From an uncultured Eubacteriales bacterium (GTDB taxonomy: Bacteria; Bacillota; Clostridia; Oscillospirales; Oscillospiraceae), in the NCBI GenBank assembly GCA_934572535.1, contig CAKTLJ010000004.1, forward strand, positions 1-64,000: a DNA stretch of 64,000 bases, in the 5' to 3' direction. Below, piece after piece: positions 58,367 to 64,000 of this stretch; positions within the stretch are counted from its first letter, which is position 1, and each line of letters starts with the position of its first letter. The notes below the pieces were generated by a model. It had not been told where the DNA came from, searched no databases, and saw nothing but the letters and a program-made list of their open reading frames with translations. A program made the position numbers and the translations under genes.

Positions 58367-60336
58367 TCCCTATGAAACCCATCGCAAAAGTCTACACCGG
58401 CATCATCTTCCTCTTCCTCTTTGCCCCCATCATCATCCTGCTGGTGTTCTCCTTCAACAGCAGCAACAGCCTGTCGGTCTTCGACGGCTTCTCCCTGTAT
58501 TGGTACAAGGAGCTCTTCCACGACACCAACACCCTGGCCGCCCTGAAAAACACCCTCGTGCTGGCCCTGTGCGCCTCCATCCTCTCCACGGTCATGGGCA
58601 CGGCCGCCGCCGTGGGCATCAACAAGCTCCGCAACCGCCAGATGAAGATGGCCATGAACACCGTGACCAACATCCCCATGGTGAACCCCGACATCATCAC
58701 CGGTATCTCCCTGATGCTGATGTTCGTCTTCGTGGGCCGTCTCATGGGCCTGGGCACCAGCCTGAGCTTCTGGACCATGCTCATCGCCCACATCACCTTC
58801 TGCCTGCCCTACGTGATCCTACAGGTCCTGCCCAAGCTGCGGCAGATGGACAAGGCCCTGCCGGAGGCCGCCCAGGACCTGGGCTGCACCCCCATCCGGG
58901 CCTTCTTCAAGGTGGAGCTGCCGGAGATCATGCCCGGCATCCTCTCCGGCATGATCATGGCCTTCACCCTCTCCCTGGACGACTTCGTCATCAGCTACTT
59001 CACCTCGGGCAACGGCTTTACGACCCTGCCCGTCCGCATCTACAGCATGACCAAGAAGACGGTCACGCCCAAGATGTACGCCCTGTCCACCCTCATCTTC
59101 TTCGTGGTGCTGGCGCTGCTGCTCATCACCAACCTGATGGACGACGACGAGGCGGCCCGGGCCCGCCGGGCCGAAAAGAAGGCCAAGCACGGCCACAAGG
59201 CCCATCCCCTCGGCAACCGGGGGAAGGAGCTGGTCGCCGGCGGCGTCATCGCGGTCGCCCTGGTGGTGGTCCTGGGCGTGTCCGCCGCGGGCAAGGCCTC
59301 CGACACCCTGGAGCTGAACGTCTACAACTGGGGCGAGTACATCTCCGACGGCTCCGACGGCTCTCTGGACACCATCAAGGCCTTTGAGGCCTGGTACAAG
59401 GAGGAGTACGGCCAGAAGATCAAGGTCAACTACTCCACCTACGCCAGCAACGAGGACATGTACGCCAAGCTCAAGAGCGGCGCCGTCAGCTACGACGTCA
59501 TCTTCCCCTCGGACTACATGGCCGCCCGCCTCAAGGAGGAAGGGATGCTCCTGCCGCTGGACTTCAGCAACATCCCCAACTACCAGTACATCACCGAGGA
59601 CTACCGGGGCCTGTACTACGACCCCGACGACACCTACACCGTCCCCTACACCTACGGCATCGTGGGCGTCATCTACAACGCCAACGTGGTGGACGAGGCG
59701 GACGTCGGCGGCTGGGACCTGATGTGGAACCCGAAGTACGCCGGGTCCATCCTCCAGTTCAACAACTCCCGCGACGCCTTCGGCACGGCCATGTACAAGC
59801 TGGGCATCGACGTGAACACCACCGACACGGCCCAGTGGGACCGGGCGCTGGATGAGCTGCTGAAGCAGCGTCCCCTCGTCAAGGCCTACGTCATGGACGA
59901 GATCTTCAACGCCCTGGAGGCCGGTGAGGCCGCCATCGGCGCGTACTACGCCGGTGACTACTTCACCATGGTGGACGCCCAGGCCGCCAGCGTGGACCTG
60001 CAATTCTACTACCCCGAGGTCACCAACTACTTCTTCGACGCCATGTGCATCCCCTCCTGCTGCGAAAACAAGGAGCTGGCGGAGATCTTTATCAACTACA
60101 TGCTCAGCGAAGAGGTGGCCGTCGCCAACGCCGAGTACATCTACTACGCCTGCCCCAATTCCCTGGTCTACAACAACGAGACCTACCAGGAGGACATGGG
60201 CGAGGACGCCATGGCGATCCTCTATCCCTCCATGGAGGGCTTTGCCGAAAAGTACAACCGCTTCGCCTACCAGAACCTCTCCGACGAGATGCTCGACTAC
60301 ATGAACACCCTCTGGGAAGGGCTGAAGATCAACTGA
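58363..60336 (+). CDS. potC: Fused polyamine permease PotC and binding protein PotD
   Basis: A 657-residue fusion. Residues 1-265 are PotC: six helices with the EAA loop (EAAQDLGCTPIRAFFKVELP). A charged linker follows (about 265-290). A further hydrophobic segment (GGVIAVALVVVLGVSAAG, about 295-312) acts as a membrane anchor, and residues about 315-657 are the PotD solute-binding domain (LNVYNWGEYISDGS, then YDVIFPSDYM). The binding protein is thus tethered to the permease outside the cell, as in some OpuAC-type transporters. The ATG overlaps the potB stop in ATGA form. Confidence 0.95.
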   Translation: MIPMKPIAKVYTGIIFLFLFAPIIILLVFSFNSSNSLSVFDGFSLYWYKELFHDTNTLAALKNTLVLALCASILSTVMGTAAAVGINKLRNRQMKMAMNTVTNIPMVNPDIITGISLMLMFVFVGRLMGLGTSLSFWTMLIAHITFCLPYVILQVLPKLRQMDKALPEAAQDLGCTPIRAFFKVELPEIMPGILSGMIMAFTLSLDDFVISYFTSGNGFTTLPVRIYSMTKKTVTPKMYALSTLIFFVVLALLLITNLMDDDEAARARRAEKKAKHGHKAHPLGNRGKELVAGGVIAVALVVVLGVSAAGKASDTLELNVYNWGEYISDGSDGSLDTIKAFEAWYKEEYGQKIKVNYSTYASNEDMYAKLKSGAVSYDVIFPSDYMAARLKEEGMLLPLDFSNIPNYQYITEDYRGLYYDPDDTYTVPYTYGIVGVIYNANVVDEADVGGWDLMWNPKYAGSILQFNNSRDAFGTAMYKLGIDVNTTDTAQWDRALDELLKQRPLVKAYVMDEIFNALEAGEAAIGAYYAGDYFTMVDAQAASVDLQFYYPEVTNYFFDAMCIPSCCENKELAEIFINYMLSEEVAVANAEYIYYACPNSLVYNNETYQEDMGEDAMAILYPSMEGFAEKYNRFAYQNLSDEMLDYMNTLWEGLKIN

Positions 60337-60348
60337 CACCGCAAAATC

Positions 60349-60396
60349 GCGCAAGAAAAGGGCCGCTGCCATCTGGCAGCGGCCCTTTTCTTGCGC
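60349..60396. terminator. Long bidirectional terminator after the pot operon
   Basis: A perfect 22-bp stem (60349-60370, 60375-60396) with an ATCT loop between converging genes. The stem contains an AAAA/TTTT stretch, so either strand can terminate within it. Confidence 0.85.
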
Positions 60397-60398
60397 GC

Positions 60399-61577
60399 TT
60401 ATTCTGCGTAGTTGGTGAAGTAGTTCTGGATGACGATGAAGGGGGTGCCCTTGTCGCCGGAGCCGGAGGTCAGGTCACACAGGGAGCCAAGCAGGTCGGT
60501 GTACTGACGGGGGGTGGTGCCCTCGGAGCTCATGTTGCCCACCAGGTCGGAATCCTTGCCCTGGATCTCCTTGCGAATGGCGGCCTTCAGTTCCTCGCCG
60601 GACAGGTCGGAGAAGTCGTTGTCCGCCAGGAACTTGATCTTCAGCTCGTTGGGGCGGCCGGACAGGCCCTCGGTATAGGCAGGAGAGACCACGGGGTCAG
60701 CCAGCTCCCAGATACCGCCCACGGGGTCCTTGAACGCGCCGTCGCCGTAGACCATGACCTCCACGCGGATGCCGCGCTCGGCCTGGATGCGGGCCTGGAT
60801 GCCGTCCACCACGGGCTGGCAGTCGCGGGGGAAGAGCTTCAGCTTTTCCTCGGTGGCCTTGTTGGAGCCAAGCAGGCCGTACTTGTCGTGGTAACCGCTG
60901 CCGTCCACGGGGGCGGAGAGGATGTCGGCCAGGGTGAAGACCGTCTTGCCCATGGCCTTCAGCACGTCGCGGGTCTCGTTGCGGGTGTGGATGTCACAGC
61001 AGAGGATGTTGTCACATGCGGTGGCGATGTAGCGGGGATCGTTGGAGAAGAGGAAGGTGGCCTTTGCGCCCTCGGACTCAATGACCGCACGGTAAAAGTC
61101 CAGGTAGTTCACGCCGGTGAAGGGGTGCAGGGGCGTTCCGAAGGTCTTGACGAAGTCCGCCTCCTGATAGGAGGTGACCTCGCTGTACCTGTGGGGAACA
61201 TAGGCGGCGCGCGCCATGAGCGGGTTGCCCACCTCGTCGTTGGGGTAGCTGAAAAGGATCACGACTTCTTCCACCGCCCGGGCAATGCCCTTCAGGCACA
61301 TGGAGAAGCGGTTGCGGCTGAGGATGGGGAACACCAGGCCCACCTTCTTGGCCTCGCCGAACTTCGCGCGGATGTCCTGCGCCACGTGGTCAACGGTAAC
61401 ATAGTTGCCCTGGGCGCGTGCCACCACGGACTCGGTAACGGCAATGATGTCGCGGTCCTTCAGGGTGTAGTTGTCCTCCTTCTCGGATGCGTACACGCTG
61501 TTGACAACGATATCGACGATGTCGTCGCCTTCGCGGATGATGGGGCCTTGGATCCCTCTGGAAATAACGCCTGCCAT
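60399..61577 (-). CDS. Coenzyme F420-0:gamma-glutamyl ligase-like (CofE family) protein
   Basis: A 392-residue protein of the F420_ligase family, with the typical ESVVARAQG segment near the N-terminus, VGLVFPILSRNRF, and the metal-binding VMVYGDGAFKDPVGG region. CofE adds glutamate to coenzyme F420 in archaea and actinobacteria. No other F420 gene is in the window and Oscillospiraceae are not known to make F420, so the true substrate is probably another acid or peptide. The ATG follows TTGGAGGAC. It stands alone with its own promoter. Confidence 0.85.
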   Translation of the reverse strand: MAGVISRGIQGPIIREGDDIVDIVVNSVYASEKEDNYTLKDRDIIAVTESVVARAQGNYVTVDHVAQDIRAKFGEAKKVGLVFPILSRNRFSMCLKGIARAVEEVVILFSYPNDEVGNPLMARAAYVPHRYSEVTSYQEADFVKTFGTPLHPFTGVNYLDFYRAVIESEGAKATFLFSNDPRYIATACDNILCCDIHTRNETRDVLKAMGKTVFTLADILSAPVDGSGYHDKYGLLGSNKATEEKLKLFPRDCQPVVDGIQARIQAERGIRVEVMVYGDGAFKDPVGGIWELADPVVSPAYTEGLSGRPNELKIKFLADNDFSDLSGEELKAAIRKEIQGKDSDLVGNMSSEGTTPRQYTDLLGSLCDLTSGSGDKGTPFIVIQNYFTNYAE

Positions 61578-61680
61578 GGTCAGTCCTCCAATATAGTAAA
61601 ATAGCGGGAGTCACATATCACGGGGTAGGGTCAGGATACGATACCACGTGTGATAGCTTCATAGAAAAATTAACGAAGAT

Positions 61681-61709
61681 ATTATACTCGCTTGTCGCCT
61701 GAATAACAA
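61681..61709 (-). promoter_or_regulatory. Promoter of the CofE-like gene
   Basis: On the minus strand TTGTTA (61704-61709) and a perfect TATAAT (61681-61686) are separated by 17 bases. The leader to the ATG is about 100 bases. Confidence 0.8.
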
Positions 61710-61786
61710 GTCCTAATTTGACAGGAATTCGCCTTTTCCCTGCATAAATTTCGGTACCTACCGAAACAATAGGAGAAAGATCCGGC

Positions 61787-61815
61787 TTGCGGAGCGGCCC
61801 CGCTTCCTGTATAAT
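61787..61815 (+). promoter_or_regulatory. Promoter of the radical SAM gene
   Basis: TTGCGG (61787-61792) and a perfect TATAAT (61810-61815) are separated by 17 bases. A GGTACCTACC-type palindrome lies a little upstream (61753-61764). Confidence 0.7.
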
Positions 61816-61853
61816 CTAGGATAATACCATATTAAATTAAAGGAGGACTGCGC

Positions 61854-62981
61854 TTGAAGAACACCATTCCCTACGCGGGCTTTGAGCTGGGCCCCATCCG
61901 CCCCCCCAGCGAGGCCTACAGCCTGCTGCTGCGCATCAACCGCGGCTGCGGCTGGAACAAGTGCCGCTTCTGCGGCTTTTACCGCGACATCCCCTTCAGC
62001 ATCCGCACGGCGGAGGACATCAAGAAGGACATCGACCGCATCAAGTATTGGGTGGACGTCTTCCAGGGCCGCGTGGCCCAGGCGGGCAACCCCGAGACCG
62101 AGGGCGAGCAGGAGGCCTGCTACATGGCCTACAACTGGATCCAGAGCGGCATGAAGTCCGTCTTTTTCCAGGACGCCAACAGCATCCTGATGAACCCCGA
62201 CGGCATGATCGAGGTTTTGACGTATTTGAAGGCCACCTTCCCCCAGATCCAGCGCATCACCTCCTACGCCCGGTCCGACACCATCAACCGCCTGAGTCTG
62301 GAGCGTCTCACCCGCTATCGGGAGCTGGGCCTGAACCGGTTCCACATCGGCCTGGAGACGGGCAACGACTATATTTTGAAGCTCATGAACAAGGGCGTGG
62401 ACAAGGCCACCCAGATCAAGGCGGGCATCAAGGCCAAGGCCGCCGGCATTGAGATCAACGAGTTCTACATGCCCAACATGGGCGGCCGGGAGTACGCCCG
62501 GGAGAGCGCCCTGGACACCGCGGACGTGATGAACCAGGTCAACCCCGACTTCATCCGCATCCGCTCCATGGCCCTGGCCGAGAACCTGGAGATGTATGAG
62601 GACTACCGCTCCGGCCTGCTGACCCGCCCGAACGACATCGAGACCATCCAGGAGATCCGCCTGTTTCTCGAAAACCTCCACGGGATCACCAGCGTGGTGG
62701 ACAGCGACCACATCCTGAACATCCTGCTGGAGCTTCGCGGGAAGCTGCCCGAAGATAAGGACCGGATGCTGGCCACCATCGACCACTTCCTGGACCTGCC
62801 CGAGGACACCCAGAATATCTTCCGCCTGGGCCGCCGCATCGGCGTCATGAGCAACCTGCGTGACCTGAAGAATGGCGTCCTGGTGGACAAGGTCAAGCAG
62901 ACCATGGACCGCAGCGGCATCGACAAGACCAACATCGACGCCGTCTGCGACCAACTGATGATCCGCTGTATCCCTATCTGA
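61854..62981 (+). CDS. Radical SAM protein
   Basis: A 375-residue radical SAM enzyme starting at TTG behind AAAGGAGG. The cluster motif is C32-x4-C37-x2-C40 (RGCGWNKCRFCGFY), a spacing seen in YgiQ-like and related groups instead of the usual C-x3-C-x2-C. A TIM-barrel core follows (FHIGLETGNDYIL, IEINEFYMPNMGG). The C-terminal 110 residues are helical. The substrate is unknown, and no precursor-peptide gene lies beside it. Confidence 0.88.
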   Translation: MKNTIPYAGFELGPIRPPSEAYSLLLRINRGCGWNKCRFCGFYRDIPFSIRTAEDIKKDIDRIKYWVDVFQGRVAQAGNPETEGEQEACYMAYNWIQSGMKSVFFQDANSILMNPDGMIEVLTYLKATFPQIQRITSYARSDTINRLSLERLTRYRELGLNRFHIGLETGNDYILKLMNKGVDKATQIKAGIKAKAAGIEINEFYMPNMGGREYARESALDTADVMNQVNPDFIRIRSMALAENLEMYEDYRSGLLTRPNDIETIQEIRLFLENLHGITSVVDSDHILNILLELRGKLPEDKDRMLATIDHFLDLPEDTQNIFRLGRRIGVMSNLRDLKNGVLVDKVKQTMDRSGIDKTNIDAVCDQLMIRCIPI

Positions 62982-62989
62982 ATCTGAGC

Positions 62990-63040
62990 AAGGGGCTGCC
63001 TTTCAGGATCCTTCTGGAGCCTGAGAGGCAGCCCCTTTGA
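62990..63040 (+). terminator. Terminator after the radical SAM gene
   Basis: AAGGGGCTGCCTTTCAGG and its near-complement CCTGAGAGGCAGCCCCTT enclose an 11-base loop; TTTGATGCTTTG follows. Confidence 0.75.
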
Positions 63041-63134
63041 TGCTTTGTCCGACCGATTTGTGTCACCAGCGGTGTCACAAAGGCCTCCTCCTTTGCCAAG
63101 AAATAAGAAATTTTGACATATTTCGACAAAAGGC

Positions 63135-63163
63135 TTGCTTTTTCTCGTCATTTTCGCTAAACT
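63135..63163 (+). promoter_or_regulatory. Promoter of the exported-protein genes
   Basis: TTGCTT (63135-63140) and TAAACT (63158-63163) are separated by 17 bases, 22 bases before the next ATG. Confidence 0.55.
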
Positions 63164-63185
63164 CGAGGGTGTGAGGAGGGAAAGA

Positions 63186-63692
63186 ATGAAACAACGATCC
63201 AAAATTTTGATGGCCGTTCTGGCTGTCATCACCTGCGTTTCCGTTTGCGTTGCCCTCTGGGCCCTCCTGGGTCGTGCTCCCACCCCACTGCTTCCGCCGG
63301 ACGAGATCCCCGCCGCGGACGAAAACGCCCTCCCCACCGGGGAGGACGACGAAGAAAAGATGGATGCGCCGGACGGGGGCGGCGCCGTGAACATCACCTA
63401 CTCGGACCAGGTCTCCATTGCCCTCTCGGAGGGCGTCGCCCAGCTGTTCTTTTCCAACCCCGCCCGCTCCAACCAGAGCCTGGTGCTGGAAGTCGTGATC
63501 CAGGGGACCACCGTGGTCCAATCGGGCGCCCTGGCGCCCGGAAACCAGGTGGAGACCCTGCCCCTGCTGGACACCGCCAAGCTGGCGCCCGGCCGATACG
63601 ACGGGATGTTCCATGTGGTCTTCTATCATGAAGACGGCAGGCAGGCCATGCTGGACACAGAGATCCCCATTTCGATCGCCGTCACAGCGTAA
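63186..63692 (+). CDS. Membrane-anchored exported protein of unknown function
   Basis: A 168-residue protein with a basic start, one hydrophobic helix (ILMAVLAVITCVSVCVALWALL, trimmed: AVLAVITCVSVCVALW), an acidic/proline-rich spacer (about 30-65) and a C-terminal beta-sandwich-like domain (VSIALSEGVAQLFFSNP, LAPGRYDGMFHVVFY). The helix probably anchors it outside. GAGGAGGG precedes the ATG. The following secreted protein gene begins 17 bases after its stop, so they form one unit. Confidence 0.75.
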   Translation: MKQRSKILMAVLAVITCVSVCVALWALLGRAPTPLLPPDEIPAADENALPTGEDDEEKMDAPDGGGAVNITYSDQVSIALSEGVAQLFFSNPARSNQSLVLEVVIQGTTVVQSGALAPGNQVETLPLLDTAKLAPGRYDGMFHVVFYHEDGRQAMLDTEIPISIAVTA

Positions 63693-63709
63693 CATCAGGA
63701 GGTCATACC

Positions 63710-64000
63710 ATGAAAAAAACGTTGTCCATCCTCTGCGTCCTTGCCCTGAGTCTGGCCCTTCCTACGCTGGCCGCAAATTCTTCCGGCGAGACAACTATAT
63801 CGTCCCCTGGCGCCACTAACATTCCCGTAACCGCTTCGTACAAGGAAGTCGGCGGAAACGACCCTGTGTACAGCGTTGACATCATATGGGGAAGCATGGA
63901 CTTCACCTATCAGGCCCAGAAAGGGAGCTGGGATCCAAAAACGCATCGGTATACCGCCACTTCCGGCGGAGCCTGGGCATCTCCAGCCGAAGGCGCAAAC
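63710..64000 (+). CDS. Secreted surface protein, 3' part outside the window
   Basis: The first 97 codons of a gene behind AGGAGG. A clear signal peptide (LSILCVLALSLALPTLA) is followed by a beta-type segment containing VDIIWGSMDFTYQ and WDPKTHRYTATSGGAW. This W-G-x-M-x-F-x-Y and W-x-P-x-T-H-x-Y pattern occurs in exported Firmicutes proteins that often come in small clusters. Function is unknown. The frame is open at the window end. Confidence 0.75.
   Translation, partial: MKKTLSILCVLALSLALPTLAANSSGETTISSPGATNIPVTASYKEVGGNDPVYSVDIIWGSMDFTYQAQKGSWDPKTHRYTATSGGAWASPAEGAN

Noticed and set aside
61854..62981. A RiPP cluster around the radical SAM gene
   Set aside because: No precursor-peptide ORF, SPASM domain or exporter lies beside it, and its C-x4-C-x2-C motif fits YgiQ-like enzymes better.

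Overview
The window reads as a chromosome segment of a high-GC, spore-forming member of the Clostridia, most likely an Oscillospiraceae/Ruminococcaceae gut bacterium of the Flavonifractor-Pseudoflavonifractor-Lawsonibacter kind. The evidence is a Firmicutes core gene set (HPr kinase, PlsY, Der, YceD-RpmF, an IspH-S1 fusion), sporulation proteins (YtfJ/GerW, a SpoIVFB-like protease), several S-layer-homology (SLH) proteins, a T-box in front of thrS, and clear sigma-A promoters (TTGACA-N17-TATAAT type). This assignment is inference; no rRNA gene is present.

Layout. 1-27: start of an unfinished minus-strand gene. 0.4-6 kb: trmL followed by lower glycolysis (pgk, tpiA, gpmI, eno). 6-9.4 kb: two secreted SLH proteins and a small membrane protein. 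9.4-22.6 kb, mostly minus strand: yebC, nif3-like/trmK, a DUF1858 redox protein, ispH-S1, plsC, cmk, a YhiN flavoprotein, an RpiR regulator, rluB, a D,D-carboxypeptidase, ytfJ, a DUF2953 protein and two site-2 proteases. 22.7-24.2 kb: tRNA-Pro(CGG), then a lower-GC sigma/anti-sigma pair. 24.2-28.6 kb: accessory region with a duplicated 240-bp segment, a chimeric ORF, a small-RNA candidate, a Fic protein and two paralogous polysaccharide deacetylases. 28.6-36.4 kb: a MarR-controlled heterodimeric ABC exporter, an FAD oxidoreductase pair with a fused DUF1667 domain, and the parent copy of the 240-bp segment. 36.5-40.9 kb: a probable iron/heme locus, in which a large SLH surface protein broken by one in-frame stop is divergent from a lipoprotein ApbE, with two DtxR-like palindromes between them. 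40.9-46 kb: cation efflux, thrS with its T-box, and a small accessory group with an XRE regulator. 46-55.8 kb: pyk, hprK, rpmB, gpsA-plsY-der-DUF512, yceD-rpmF and an RluA enzyme. 55.8-60.4 kb: RNA-rich intergenic region, then a polyamine ABC transporter in which permease PotC and binding protein PotD are one polypeptide. 60.4-64 kb: a CofE-like protein, a radical SAM protein and two exported proteins, the last cut by the window end.

How the genes work together. The pgk-eno block, pyk and hprK cover ATP-yielding glycolysis and its carbon control. gpsA-plsY-plsC supply phosphatidic acid. The SLH proteins, deacetylases and carboxypeptidase act on the cell wall. No CRISPR array, complete insertion sequence or prophage was seen. 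The least conventional parts are the 240-bp duplication with its chimeric gene, the unexplained structured RNA upstream of the pot genes, the internal ribosome-binding site in ispH-S1, and the iron-box-controlled heme-type surface locus.
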